Assembly: GCA_964034945.1 (NCBI GenBank)
Contig: OZ035961.1
Coordinates: 64,939,531 to 65,003,530 of the forward strand
Reading direction: 5' to 3'
DNA from: Chrysopilus asiliformis
Lineage: Eukaryota; Arthropoda; Insecta; Diptera; Rhagionidae
Length of the DNA stretch: 64,000 nucleotides
Shown here: positions 61,101 through 64,000 of the stretch, piece after piece
How positions within the stretch are numbered: position 1 is the stretch's first letter
Layout: each line of letters begins with the position of its first letter
Program-made: the position numbers and the translations under genes
The notes under the pieces: generated by a model
Told to the model about the DNA's origin: nothing
The model's input: the letters and a program-made list of their open reading frames with translations, nothing else
The model's database searches: none

Positions 61101-61263
61101 TTTAAGTAATTATTCTCTGTTTCTATCGAATTTAATTACTGAAATGACTTAGCTAGAGATCGAGTGCCCGTGGATGCACGACACGTCAGTCGATTGGATT
61201 TTTCAGGGACCAGCGTGTAGTGTTCTCATCATTAATCTTGTCTTCTTACTCCGAATAATGTGG
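22453..61263 (+). CDS. class B GPCR, probable DH44 (CRF-like diuretic hormone) receptor, partial gene
   Basis: Secretin-family receptors bind peptide hormones through a disulfide-linked ectodomain and signal through Gs. Insect DH44 receptors act in Malpighian tubules and neurons. Six exons with agreeing phases encode: the ectodomain end ([21 protein letters not shown], showing the conserved Cys, Trp and glycosylation sites), TM1, TM2 ([12 protein letters not shown]), TM3 ([18 protein letters not shown], the family E-G-x-Y-L signature), TM4 ([15 protein letters not shown]), the extracellular loop 2 region (ECPWM, the Cys that pairs with TM3) and TM5 ([15 protein letters not shown], then FLLRIMW). 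TNFFWM and QGP in TM5 match CRF receptors and DH44-R rather than calcitonin-type DH31-R. The class is secure, the subtype likely. N-terminal exons and TM6-7 lie outside the window. The gene is unusual for its 37.5-kb transposon-filled intron (23065-60530). Confidence 0.8.
22971..23064 (+). CDS. receptor exon: intracellular loop 1 and TM2
   Basis: 94 bp after a TTCCCCTTAG acceptor, with a GTAAGT donor at 23065. Encodes [19 protein letters not shown] and the rest of TM2. The phase joins exactly to the exon 319 bp upstream. Confidence 0.9.
23065..23600. other. start of the giant intron
   Basis: AT-rich, with a short direct repeat of AAACTAAGTTATA near 23140-23175. No gene, RNA or element edge recognised. 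Confidence 0.5.
23608..24350. mobile_element. MITE with about 31-bp inverted ends
   Basis: The left end CACAGAACAATTACTATTAT pairs with the right end, whose complement is CACGGAACAACTATTATATA. Both continue into AGAATGGAAAG. ATAAAAG flanks both sides (23601-23607 and 24351-24357), a 7-bp or longer target duplication. The interior is non-coding. Superfamily not assigned. Confidence 0.65.
24358..25120. other. intron, nothing recognised
   Basis: AT-rich sequence with one short open frame (24782-24970) that shows no motif. No repeat boundary identified. Confidence 0.45.
25121..25204. repeat. segment shared with the BEL/Pao integrase region
   Basis: About 80 bp from AAAAATCAGATTTGGCAATG to AACGAGTCGGGTGGA are the same as 27047-27120, where they separate the two copies of a duplicated integrase segment. 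The minus strand could encode [14 protein letters not shown], but no gene is evident. Confidence 0.8.
25205..25807. other. intron, nothing recognised
   Basis: Contains an 88-codon open frame (25333-25599) without family features, and a palindromic GGTACTTACCATGGTACC that also occurs near the LTR-like fragments at 39437 and 42870. It may include an LTR scrap. Confidence 0.4.
25808..26398 (-). repeat. family A repeat, full length
   Basis: Starts CATAACAAAAGCTATAATTG and ends at ACGGGTATA on the plus strand. It has a C homopolymer of about 28 bases at 26070-26098, where other copies have GGGGGTACCCCCC, and a GACAGACG/GACGGACG microsatellite near 26215-26275. Confidence 0.85.
26455..26671 (-). 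repeat. family A repeat, truncated
   Basis: Carries the hairpin end and about 200 bp, then stops at GATAAGATG where the BEL/Pao remnant begins. The rest of the copy is absent. Confidence 0.8.
26672..27660 (-). pseudogene. BEL/Pao integrase, rearranged and truncated
   Basis: Integrase joins the cDNA to the host chromosome. Reading minus from about 27600: the spacer before integrase ([15 protein letters not shown]), the VGGRL segment, the H2C2 zinc-binding part (HRKYLHP, later CISCF) and the catalytic core start, CGVDYAGP, with the first Asp. The second Asp motif appears as YNDIGTNF. The Glu region is missing because the copy ends. About 105 bp coding the zinc-finger end are present twice (26936-27040 and 27120-27224), separated by about 80 bp also found at 25121-25204. 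Not functional. Confidence 0.8.
27806..28799 (-). pseudogene. BEL/Pao protease and reverse transcriptase, broken
   Basis: The protease end (peptidase A17 type) reads [14 protein letters not shown] and [11 protein letters not shown], followed by the linker [11 protein letters not shown] frameshift then leads to reverse transcriptase: [23 protein letters not shown], then [11 protein letters not shown] with the first catalytic Asp and LILWRDEE. The palm YxDD box is absent, because the sequence jumps to the integrase spacer near 27800. Several frame breaks. Confidence 0.8.
28800..29958 (-). pseudogene. BEL/Pao gag
   Basis: An open frame of 274 codons from ATG 29958 has the DUF1759-type capsid features [19 protein letters not shown] and [18 protein letters not shown] frame change near 29130 leads to the nucleocapsid with a CCHC knuckle, [16 protein letters not shown] (C-x2-C-x4-H-x4-C). 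The gag half is the best preserved part of this copy. Confidence 0.85.
30138..30155 (-). other. primer-binding site matching tRNA-Tyr
   Basis: The plus strand reads ATCCGGCTCGAAGGACCA, the 3' end of insect tRNA-Tyr including CCA, so the element RNA is complementary to that tRNA. It is directly inside the 5' LTR. The second BEL/Pao (53225-53242) has the same 18 bp. Confidence 0.8.
30156..30519 (-). repeat. 5' LTR of the minus-strand BEL/Pao element
   Basis: 364 bp, beginning TGTAATTCACGTGACGTCAC on the minus strand and ending CATTTTCA at the primer-binding site. The boundaries rest on TG...CA and on related LTR starts at 39530 and 42797. There is no 3' LTR to compare. Confidence 0.7.
30545..30712 (-). 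mobile_element. tRNA-derived SINE, head region
   Basis: The minus strand has an A-box-like GTGGCTCAATCGC (30704-30692) and, about 35 bp on, a B-box GGTTCGAATCC (30659-30649), spaced as in a tRNA gene. The tail runs to about 30545. The cloverleaf is incomplete, so this is a SINE promoter rather than a tRNA gene. Confidence 0.6.
30885..30958 (+). mobile_element. second tRNA-like SINE head
   Basis: The plus strand has TAGCGTGGAAAAGA (A-box-like) and GGGTTCAACTCC (B-box) about 40 bp later. A T-run follows and the hAT element begins 35 bp on. It is unrelated in sequence to the minus-strand SINE head just before it. Confidence 0.45.
31163..31660 (+). repeat. family A repeat inside the hAT element
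   Basis: From TATACCCGTATGGTG to GCTTTTGTTATG. The microsatellite is reduced to a few units and the GGATTGCGGGCGCACGG part is deleted. Confidence 0.8.
31755..32532. mobile_element. Harbinger MITE with remnants of both genes
   Basis: 778 bp with inverted ends CCCCACGACTCCATT, flanked by TTA on each side (31752-31754 and 32533-32535), as expected for PIF/Harbinger. Inside, the plus strand at about 32096 reads [18 protein letters not shown]. The minus strand from about 32301 reads [20 protein letters not shown]. These are two convergent N-termini abutting at about 32200. This looks like an internal deletion derivative of an autonomous element. Confidence 0.7.
32729..33016. other. interval between hAT and pogo-like elements
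   Basis: AT-rich, nothing recognised. Confidence 0.5.
33262..34556 (-). repeat. composite non-autonomous repeat, copy 2 (inverted)
   Basis: Reverse complement of 2585-3862 with the same order of parts: CCGACTTCC end, family A 3' half (34407-34095), GTGTTCAGTACAA direct repeat, foldback unit (about 33290-33850). The 71-codon open frame at 34005-34220 translates the same as its partner. A local duplication GTTAGAAAGTATGTAA near 33660-33720 is specific to this copy. Confidence 0.85.
35126..35383. repeat. foldback MITE in the pogo-like element
   Basis: Left CTGTGGTCACAAAGAAAAAC and right (complement) CTGTGGTCACAAGGAAAAAC, both followed by a GCTTAAGTCGA motif. The arms are about 40 bp or longer and the total is about 260 bp. 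Confidence 0.65.
35664..35710. repeat. perfect 20-bp inverted repeat, 7-bp loop
   Basis: TTACATAAGTTTTAATGAAA and its exact complement around TGAAGTT. It could form a strong hairpin. It lies just upstream of the Helitron fragment and is not followed by CTRR in the Helitron manner. Confidence 0.75.
35790..35945 (+). pseudogene. Helitron/PIF1-like helicase C-terminal fragment
   Basis: The open frame reads [20 protein letters not shown] and [12 protein letters not shown]. These match the last helicase motifs of the PIF1-type helicase in Helitron RepHel proteins: the [10 protein letters not shown] box, then SHGQLYVALSR. The terminal Arg after Ser is replaced and the frame leaves the family right after. 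Only about 50 residues survive. A host PIF1 pseudogene is less likely. Confidence 0.65.
35946..36460. other. AT-rich interval with a short tandem repeat
   Basis: Near 36075-36130 a 20-bp unit (ATATGTGTGAATGTGTATAA) occurs two to three times. A GTCTCTACGAGGCTTACT motif near 36296 resembles the arms of the next element. No gene. Confidence 0.5.
36461..37487. mobile_element. foldback element with about 135-bp inverted arms
   Basis: The left arm 36461-36597 and right arm 37355-37487 are nearly perfect complements. Both contain CTAGCCTCTACGAGGCCTGC and AACCGTTGTTTGGAGAAAAA. The interior holds a pogo-like insertion (about 36669-37100) with CAGTGGAGGCCCAATATATC at its left end and an AAT microsatellite. 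No coding sequence. Confidence 0.75.
38156..39296 (+). repeat. family A repeat interrupted by an inverted family A repeat
   Basis: The head of a plus copy (38156-38270) stops in the A-run after AGAATGATAAAA. A full minus copy follows (38271-38848), then the plus copy resumes at AAGTTGAATTTAGCATGTCC and runs to 39296. The uninterrupted copy at 39888 shows the native junction GATAAAAAAAAGTTG. The host THAP sequence is flanked by TTTAT on both sides, a probable target duplication. Confidence 0.85.
38271..38848 (-). repeat. inner family A repeat (inverted)
   Basis: Complete copy from CATAACAAAAGC to ACGGGTATA inserted in another copy. Its microsatellite (about 38650-38710) alternates GACAGACA and GACGGACG units. 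Confidence 0.85.
39437..39530 (-). repeat. LTR-like fragment related to BEL/Pao LTR start
   Basis: The minus strand from 39530 reads TGTAATTCACGTGACGTCA, identical to the start of the LTR at 30519, then diverges and shares AATATATTACCTTAGTTTGT with 42840-42870. No internal element next to it. Solo or fragmentary. Confidence 0.5.
39541..39868. mobile_element. hAT-like MITE with 8-bp TSD
   Basis: AATTTGAC lies on both sides (39533-39540 and 39869-39876). The ends CAGTGGCGGCT and (complement) CAGTGTCGGCT are inverted repeats. 328 bp, with GAGGAGGCAA near both ends. Non-coding. Confidence 0.8.
39888..40507 (+). repeat. family A repeat, full length, uninterrupted
   Basis: From TATACCCGTATGGTG to GCTTTTGTTATG. 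The microsatellite is long (about 40020-40130, alternating CCGTCTGT and CTGTCTGT). This is the best reference copy because it shows the intact GATAAAAAAAAGTTG site used by the nested insertions. Confidence 0.9.
40715..41080 (-). mobile_element. Tc1/mariner MITE with transposase remnant
   Basis: TA duplications (40713-40714, 41081-41082) flank perfect-looking inverted ends CAGCCATGTTCAAAAGTGTT. The minus strand encodes broken pieces typical of the Tc1 transposase C-terminus: [11 protein letters not shown], then EEWDFIS in another frame, then PKRLAAVI. The catalytic Asp residues are gone. An internal-deletion derivative. Confidence 0.8.
41083..41375 (-). repeat. family B repeat, short inverted copy
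   Basis: On the minus strand it ends with the same ATCGGTCTAGTAGTTTTTGA, CAGACAGACAGA and TATA tail as 5080-5162, and contains one to two of the 120-bp units with TCCGTTTCGAAT-like and GTGATCAGCGACC-like motifs. Confidence 0.75.
41850..42660 (+). pseudogene. THAP/P-element-like transposase relic, copy 2 (inverted to copy 1)
   Basis: Shares the THAP start ([20 protein letters not shown]), the coiled coil and the [12 protein letters not shown] tail with 37495-39391 in opposite orientation. Sequence further upstream ([12 protein letters not shown]) is kept only here. About 31 bp around the closing Cys-Ser-Lys-His are deleted just after GGATAAA, so the zinc finger is destroyed. No family A insertion. 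Reading frames break after SPT and again before the tail. Confidence 0.65.
42785..42890 (+). repeat. LTR-like fragment related to BEL/Pao LTR start
   Basis: TGTAATTCAGGTGACGTAAC, then AATGAAAGAAAGAG, matches the start of the LTR 30519-30156 (opposite strand), then shares TTACCTTAGTTTGTAAGTAC with 39437-39530. No internal element adjacent. Confidence 0.5.
42891..43510. other. AT-rich interval with GATTCG-type words
   Basis: Many diverged GAATCG/CGATTC motifs on both strands suggest an old inverted or tandem repeat, but I could not define edges. Short open frames (43133-43406) show no family. Confidence 0.4.
43511..44207. mobile_element. MITE with 27-bp inverted ends
   Basis: The left end CGGCCCTATTCCAGAATCCG and the right end, complement CGGCCCGATTCCAGAATCCG, continue together through TCGTAGCT. 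GAT flanks both sides, a possible 3-bp duplication. About 700 bp, non-coding. The GGCCC start and 3-bp duplication would fit Harbinger, but this is weak. Confidence 0.65.
44208..44395. other. interval, nothing recognised
   Basis: AT-rich sequence before the Penelope relic. Confidence 0.4.
44416..44447 (-). ncRNA. hammerhead-ribozyme-like core at the Penelope end
   Basis: The minus strand reads CTGAAGA, A, then GCCT / loop / AGGC, then GAAACGT. It has the same CUGAAGA-stem II-GAAAC layout as 21732-21763, with different stem and loop bases. Stem conservation by different pairs supports a folded RNA. Activity untested. Confidence 0.6.
44740..45300 (-). pseudogene. Penelope GIY-YIG endonuclease, frameshifted
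   Basis: GIY-YIG nickases start target-primed reverse transcription of Penelope elements. The frame 45160-44861 shows NIVYKISC (the GIY-like strand), [20 protein letters not shown] (YIG, the catalytic Arg region and His) and [12 protein letters not shown]. The Cys pair before YIG is usual in Penelope. A frame change after KENN leads to [11 protein letters not shown] and [13 protein letters not shown], the normal C-terminus. Upstream, one stop separates it from the reverse transcriptase end. Confidence 0.8.
45332..45609. repeat. left part of a nested family A pair
   Basis: The head of a plus copy (45332-45444) is interrupted at GATAAA by a minus copy (45445-45609). The minus copy is itself cut by the LINE at ATGGTAGTTTTA. 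Both continue after the LINE, at 57963-58348 (minus copy) and 58349-58786 (plus copy). Confidence 0.85.
45610..46066 (+). pseudogene. LINE ORF1, C-terminal fragment
   Basis: Starts within a coding frame ([20 protein letters not shown]), shifts near 45700, and continues as [20 protein letters not shown] and an acidic tail ending [12 protein letters not shown]. No zinc knuckle remains. Its place before the endonuclease identifies it. The 5' part was never copied or has been lost. Confidence 0.6.
46122..46784 (+). pseudogene. LINE endonuclease (APE type)
   Basis: Nicks the target DNA for reverse transcription. The 220-codon open frame starts [20 protein letters not shown] (Asn of the first motif), with [17 protein letters not shown] (catalytic Glu), then [17 protein letters not shown] and [15 protein letters not shown] (Asp and Asn), and ends near IDITFCTPA, where the Ser-Asp-His motif should follow; part of that is lost. 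YLPYDS and DSNAHH are typical of the LOA clade. Confidence 0.85.
46868..48451 (+). pseudogene. LINE reverse transcriptase
   Basis: Frames 46868-47104, 47138-48088 and 48137-48451 form one protein with stops near 47102 and 48086. Motifs in order: [78 protein letters not shown] (first catalytic Asp), [19 protein letters not shown] and GYADDIAIS (the YADD box). The thumb region [18 protein letters not shown] follows. At TWGL the LTR element interrupts it. Replacing GCPQGG by GCHQGG is a further oddity. Confidence 0.9.
48464..49040 (+). repeat. family A repeat in the LTR remnant
   Basis: Full length, TATACCCATATGGTG to GCTTTTGTTATG, with the CTGTCTGT microsatellite near 48595-48650. Confidence 0.85.
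49041..50025. other. interior of the LTR remnant
   Basis: AT-rich. A TATAAAA box at about 49269 and a run of short A-rich words lie to its right. No coding sequence, and no primer-binding site recognised. Confidence 0.45.
50034..50932. mobile_element. hAT MITE with 8-bp TSD
   Basis: TTATAAAG lies on both sides (50026-50033 and 50933-50940). The ends CAGCGATTCTCAACCTGTGA and (complement) CAGCGTTTCTCAACCTTTCA are inverted. It holds a further inverted-repeat unit (50213-50647) with ends CACAATGAACGCGAAACC. No transposase. Confidence 0.85.
50213..50647. repeat. inner TIR unit of the hAT MITE
   Basis: About 31-bp inverted ends starting CACAATGAACGCGAAACC. It is either a nested MITE or the subterminal part of the outer element. 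No target duplication seen. Confidence 0.55.
50941..52060. other. right part of the LTR remnant
   Basis: Starts AT-rich and becomes GC-richer after 51640. Several short open frames (51539-51978) overlap on both strands and none shows a family motif. It ends at TTCACCACA. Confidence 0.4.
52073..52938 (+). pseudogene. LINE thumb and RNase H region
   Basis: Continues the reverse transcriptase after the LTR insert: [20 protein letters not shown], then [15 protein letters not shown] in one frame and a helix-rich linker in another. RNase H follows with CWFTDG (first Asp) before a stop, a broken middle, and [20 protein letters not shown] with the His and last Asp. RNase H in this position is expected in LOA and I clades. 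At least three frame changes. Confidence 0.8.
52939..53219 (+). repeat. 5' LTR of BEL/Pao
   Basis: TGTTACTGCTTTAGTTAAAT to GCGCGGTAACA, 281 bp. No canonical TATA box; the TTATAGCTAAAATATTG region is a candidate. Confidence 0.95.
53225..53242 (+). other. primer-binding site, tRNA-Tyr
   Basis: TGGTCCTTCGAGCCGGAT, five bases after the LTR, complementary to the last 18 nt of insect tRNA-Tyr. Confidence 0.8.
53536..54180 (+). pseudogene. BEL/Pao gag, N-terminal, mostly deleted
   Basis: ATG 53536 opens [20 protein letters not shown], the usual BEL/Pao gag start. TGA stops it at 53641 and TAA at 53827. The frame resumes as a Gln/Ser-rich linker ([17 protein letters not shown]) and then jumps into the protease region, so capsid and zinc knuckles are missing. 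A 67-bp segment is duplicated in tandem at the junction (about 54025-54080 and 54092-54147). Confidence 0.8.
54081..55482 (+). pseudogene. BEL/Pao protease end and reverse transcriptase
   Basis: The 320-codon frame 54081-55043 has the A17 protease end ([31 protein letters not shown]), the linker [10 protein letters not shown], then reverse transcriptase with [30 protein letters not shown] and GDIAKMYRQ (first Asp). The middle of the palm is deleted and the frame changes. The second half reads [17 protein letters not shown] and FYIDDFIGG (the YxDD box). After a stop at 55274 the connection region includes [11 protein letters not shown], then another stop at about 55475. Confidence 0.85.
55483..57111 (+). 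pseudogene. BEL/Pao RNase H and integrase with a lost catalytic Asp
   Basis: One open frame of 542 codons. RNase [48 protein letters not shown]. Integrase: [21 protein letters not shown] (His pair), [17 protein letters not shown] (Cys pair), then the core. The usual VDFAGP, seen as VDYAGP in the other BEL/Pao copy, is TGFAGP here, so the first catalytic Asp is Gly. The second Asp ([11 protein letters not shown]) and the Glu (HFGGIWESA) are present. The C-terminus leaves the family after WESA and ends in hydrophobic sequence, so the chromatin-binding tail is missing. Confidence 0.9.
57193..57473 (+). repeat. 3' LTR of BEL/Pao
   Basis: 281 bp. It differs from the 5' LTR at AGCTAAATT for AGTTAAATT near the start and at AGTAAAGC for AGTGAAGC near the end. 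A purine stretch AAGGAG lies just before it. Confidence 0.95.
57474..57962 (+). pseudogene. LINE C-terminus with CCHC motif, and 3' UTR
   Basis: The frame continues from 52938 through the target duplication. [18 protein letters not shown] and [18 protein letters not shown] lead to [18 protein letters not shown], a C-x2-C-H-C zinc motif found at the end of LOA-clade ORF2. The stop is at 57811-57813. About 150 bp of non-coding 3' sequence follow to the target duplication, with no poly-A. Confidence 0.85.
57963..58786. repeat. right part of the nested family A pair
   Basis: 57963-58348 is the rest of the minus copy cut by the LINE. At 58349 the plus copy resumes with AAGTTGAATTTAGCATGTCC and ends at about 58786. 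Poly-G of about 17 bases near 58499-58515 lies at the GGGGTACCCCC spot. This is the same nested arrangement as 38156-39296. Confidence 0.85.
58787..59420. repeat. diverged tandem repeat of about 110-130 bp, plus AT-rich sequence
   Basis: Words such as GTGTTGGAYRGGT, TATCTYCTRAACYAC and a following CCCCTYCTC recur at about 58915-59045, 59046-59140 and in part at 59141-59180. No gene. An 81-codon open frame (59099-59344) has no motif. Confidence 0.45.
59427..59553. mobile_element. short MITE-like inverted repeat
   Basis: GTGTGCGAAACAGTCTAATT at the left pairs with a right end whose complement is GTGTGCGAGTCTAAGGACGT. Total about 127 bp. No target duplication defined. Confidence 0.4.
59684..60218 (-). 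repeat. family A repeat, full length
   Basis: CATAACAAAAGC to ACGGGTATA, flanked by A-runs. It has a diverged microsatellite (GGCGGATGGACAAAGGGACG near 60047) and ends 312 bp before a receptor exon. Confidence 0.85.
60219..60530. other. end of the giant intron
   Basis: AT-rich, ending in a T-run and CAG before exon 60531. No element recognised. Confidence 0.6.
60531..60624 (+). CDS. receptor exon: TM3
   Basis: 94 bp in phase 0 with the exon at 23064. Encodes [20 protein letters not shown], then [10 protein letters not shown], with the TM3 Cys of the conserved disulfide. GTAAGT donor at 60625. Confidence 0.95.
60715..60795 (+). CDS. receptor exon: intracellular loop 2 and start of TM4
   Basis: 81 bp between an ACAG acceptor and a GTAACT donor. 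Encodes [15 protein letters not shown] and [11 protein letters not shown]. The split Gly codons match on both sides. Confidence 0.95.
61012..61085 (+). CDS. receptor exon: TM4 and extracellular loop 2
   Basis: 74 bp from the AAAG acceptor to a GTAATG donor. Encodes [19 protein letters not shown], then VPSDK. It ends in phase 0. Confidence 0.95.
61153..61263 (+). CDS. receptor exon: loop 2 cysteine and TM5
   Basis: 111 bp, GTGAGT donor at 61264. Encodes [20 protein letters not shown] and [18 protein letters not shown] second AG six bases on would break the phase. The next exon (intracellular loop 3, TM6) is not in the window. Confidence 0.95.
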
Positions 61264-62448
61264 GTGAGTTTATCTTTACGTAATTAAATTCTGATCATTA
61301 TTTTTTGTGTAATTAACCCATTTTTGTTTAAATCCAATTAATTAATATAGAATTGAATGGTTTTAGCGAACCAGAAATTCTTAATTGGTTTTTCAAATGT
61401 GTTTTAATTAAATTTTATGCGCCTTGATTAAAGATTACGTGCCCAATTTTTGGTCGGGATGTGTAAATCAAGTCCTATTTAAATTCCTCAAATAAGAGAT
61501 TATGTTCTTACAAGACATATTTTCTTGGTAAGAAAAAAACCGAACACCTTCATTACATGCCTTAATAATTTTAAGGCACTACAAAACTCCTGGTCTTAGT
61601 TATGTCTTTGATAGACTTAACGTCTTAATTCGAGGCGCTTAGTTCATATGAAGGACACATGCTGGACTCGACGTTCACTAGCGGTCTACCAGGGTATATG
61701 CTGAACTTCATGACCACTAACGGCATATTAATTCTTGAGCAAGCACAAAATCAAGTCTTATGAGTCGATATTTCCATCGAAGAATCCCATTTTGCCTCCC
61801 AGCAGTTTGCCGCCCTGAAATTTGCTACCCTTTTGTTTTGGCATTTCCCAAAGCCGCTTTTCAAATTTACCGACCCTACATTTGCCGCTTCTAGATCCGG
61901 CCCTGATCGTATTTCTTTTCAATCAAAAATCCGATCAACGGAATTATATTTTTTCTCCGTTCGACATTTACATAATAAGGTCAAATCTGTCTAAGTGGCA
62001 ACACTGCTACGCAGTAATAGCTATCGATTAAAAAAGTATCATTAAAGTCAGTCCGACAGAATTCCATAACTTTTTTGTTACTATATACTTGGGATGTTAG
62101 TAACCGACCGGTTAAACCGATTATTCAGTAGTTTTGCTTCAAATACCTGAACTTTTTATGTGGCTTTTTCTACGGTTATATCCGAAGTTTTTTTTTAAAT
62201 CAATAACCGTTCAAAAAAACGATCCTTTTTTTGTGCGGAAAAAAATTTGTGAACCATTTTCGTGCAAAAAAGTATATATTGCTAACAAAAAATTAAATAT
62301 ATTTTTTACCACGCTTCTGTTTGTGGGCCGAAAGTTATTAACAAAAATATTACTTACATCATGGATTATTCATTAAGATAATGCAAGTCCAACAAACAAA
62401 AGGGGCGATTTTCTGAATCACTGAAGGTTTCAACAGTAAGAGTTTGTC
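61264..62448. other. receptor intron, nothing coding
   Basis: AT-rich. Around 61795-61905 the words TTTGCCGCC and TTTGCTACCC recur three or four times and end in TCCGGCCCTG, possibly the edge of an old DNA element. I looked for the conserved loop 3/TM6 segment and did not find it. Confidence 0.5.
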
Positions 62449-62934
62449 CATAGTGAAGCAGCTTTTCGTTTTCTCGCGCACCAGCTTTCCGGCGAGATTT
62501 ACACCGGTACTTATAGCCAGCATGATTTTAGCAGGTGATGGTCATAGTGAATCTCGCACCTGTACCGCAGATACGATGGAACTTTCACGTGAGGAATTGC
62601 TTTGCACGTTCATTTCCTTTCCTATTTCATTCCCTGCCCTGTCTACAGCATTCCGATTAGAATGATCTTTTAGTCGTTTATCCCAAACAAATTGGTTTAA
62701 CAAATACTTTAGAAATTAAAACTTCTTTATTAACTTCCGCATTCATCCTGCGAAAAAACTGACAAATAAAATTTTAATCGCACAAAATGTTCACAAGGTC
62801 AACTAACGATGACAACTAACAACTGCCAAAACAGGCATGTAGCTGGTTACTGGCGTTAACAAGAATTAAAAATTTATTCCGGTAATAGCTGGTAAATGCC
62901 GGCTGATAAAAGCGGGAAGCTGGTTCACTATGGA
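62449..62934. mobile_element. MITE-like element with inverted ends
   Basis: CATAGTGAAGCAGCTT at the left pairs with a right end whose complement is CATAGTGAACCAGCTT. Both are followed by CCGGC-containing motifs. The 73-codon open frame (62444-62665) has no family feature. Confidence 0.5.
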
Positions 62935-63552
62935 TGCAACAATTCATACTCGGATTAATTTTTATTCAGCGTAAACCGGGGCCGGAAAACGATAAAGCGA
63001 GAAGCCGGTATTATGACCACTAACCAAGAAAGCTTTTAAAAACATTTCTTTCAGTGTACTTCAAAGAAATATGGAATAGACTTCATGTTTGTGTGTATAT
63101 GCCACCACCACCGATCAATTTCGATTAGCATAGTAGATTTTGCTCATCAGTACTCTACACTGTCAAAGGAAAAACGCACACAATAACATTGTTTTTCAGT
63201 TGTGTTTAGCAAAAATGAGTTGGTGTGGGTATATACAGAATTACTTGTTAAAAAAAATTAAAAGTAAATGCTTTTAACCGCTATGAATTTGACTTCCGAT
63301 GAGCATATGATGAGTTGTCATGTAATGTTAAATCTGGAACTGAAATGCTTGAAAACGATTATTTATTTTCATTCTAAGTTAAAGTGCAATTGAAGACGGA
63401 AGGTTCAAATAGTATGAGTTCATCAATTTTAGTATGCTTGAGTTCTTCCATTTTAGGTTTCAATTCTGGTGAATTCATCAAAATAATAAATTCATCAATA
63501 CGCTTACTGATCAGGTAGCCAATTCGGGTACCAATGAGTTTACCAATGAACA
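62935..63552. other. AT-rich interval before the palindrome
   Basis: No gene recognised. ATCATCAATACG words near 63490-63560 may be outer parts of the palindrome arm. Confidence 0.4.
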
Positions 63553-64000
63553 TCATCAATACGTCGCGATGATACTCATCGAGAGACTCATGCAGAGCTA
63601 ATCGAAAGACTCATTGCTACAAATGAGTATACAAGTGAGCAGTAATGATGAGTTTATTTCCCAGGCCTAGAACAAAACTCATCATGAGTATCATCACTTT
63701 GCGATCATGAGTTCATCGATGAACTCATCATGAACGATCTACTAGGGCATGGAATAAATTGAATGACAAACATAAGAGAATCGCAGTTCGTTGTATGCTT
63801 GTCGTTCCCTAGTAGATCGTTCATGATGAGTTCATCGATGAACTCATGATCGCGAAGTGATGATACTCATGATGAGTTTTGTTCTAGACCTGGGAAATAT
63901 ACTCATTATTACTGCTCACTTATATACTCATTTGTAGCAATGAGTCTTTCGATTAGCTCTGCATGAGTCTCTCGATGAGTATCATGCCGCCGTATTGATG
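63553..64000. repeat. long foldback palindrome, running off the window
   Basis: The left arm (about 63553-63749) and right arm (about 63808-64000) are reverse complements at roughly 95 percent by eye, with a spacer of about 58 bp. Both arms are rich in ATGAGT/ACTCAT and contain a smaller palindrome ATGAGTTCATCGATGAACTC. The right arm continues past the window end, so the outer edges and any target duplication are unknown. Confidence 0.85.

Noticed and set aside
22453..61263. DH31 (calcitonin-type) or PDF receptor
   Set aside because: [18 protein letters not shown] and [11 protein letters not shown] resemble CRF/DH44 receptors more than calcitonin-type ones. A phylogeny would settle it.

Overview
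The window looks like an insect nuclear genome: AT-rich, with GT-AG introns, fragments of many eukaryotic transposon classes, and exons of a class B (secretin-family) GPCR that resembles the insect CRF-like diuretic hormone (DH44) receptors. I cannot place the order; the receptor exons look fly-like, but that is an impression. Nothing bacterial, viral or CRISPR-like is present.

Host gene. Six plus-strand exons of the receptor are readable with matching splice phases: 22453-22651, 22971-23064, 60531-60624, 60715-60795, 61012-61085 and 61153-61263. They cover the end of the hormone-binding ectodomain through about TM5. The first ectodomain exons lie left of the window and the TM6-7 exons right of it. 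The intron between the TM2 and TM3 exons is about 37.5 kb and is almost all transposon sequence. The other readable introns are 67-319 bp.

Left flank (1-9571). A PIF/Harbinger transposon with both of its genes still readable (1-about 2130), a composite repeat (2585-3862), a repeat with an internal 120-bp minisatellite (4172-5162), a TIR element (5163-6232), a gypsy gag relic and a piggyBac-like MITE. Then comes the most striking object: an octanucleotide array of about 11.7 kb (9572-21289), almost perfect, in two sequence blocks. It ends at a 200-N gap and lies next to Penelope-type hammerhead-like sequence.

The giant intron (23065-60530). In order: a MITE; two family A repeats; a truncated minus-strand BEL/Pao element; two tRNA-like SINE heads; a hAT element holding a Harbinger MITE; a pogo-like element holding an inverted copy of the 2585-3862 composite; a Helitron helicase scrap; a foldback element; two inverted THAP/P-like relics; Tc1 and hAT MITEs; a Penelope relic; and a 12.35-kb LOA-type LINE with a 12-bp target duplication. 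The LINE sits in a nested family A repeat and was itself hit by an LTR element (TSD GACT) and by a young BEL/Pao element (TSD AGGAC).

Right flank (60531-64000). Four receptor exons, then AT-rich intron with a TIR element and a long palindrome running off the window.

Family A is my label for a roughly 500-620-bp non-autonomous repeat, found about a dozen times. It begins TATACCCGTATGGTGA, carries an internal CCGTCTGT-type microsatellite, and ends in a hairpin AATTGCCA/TGGCAATT followed by ATAGCTTTTGTTATG.
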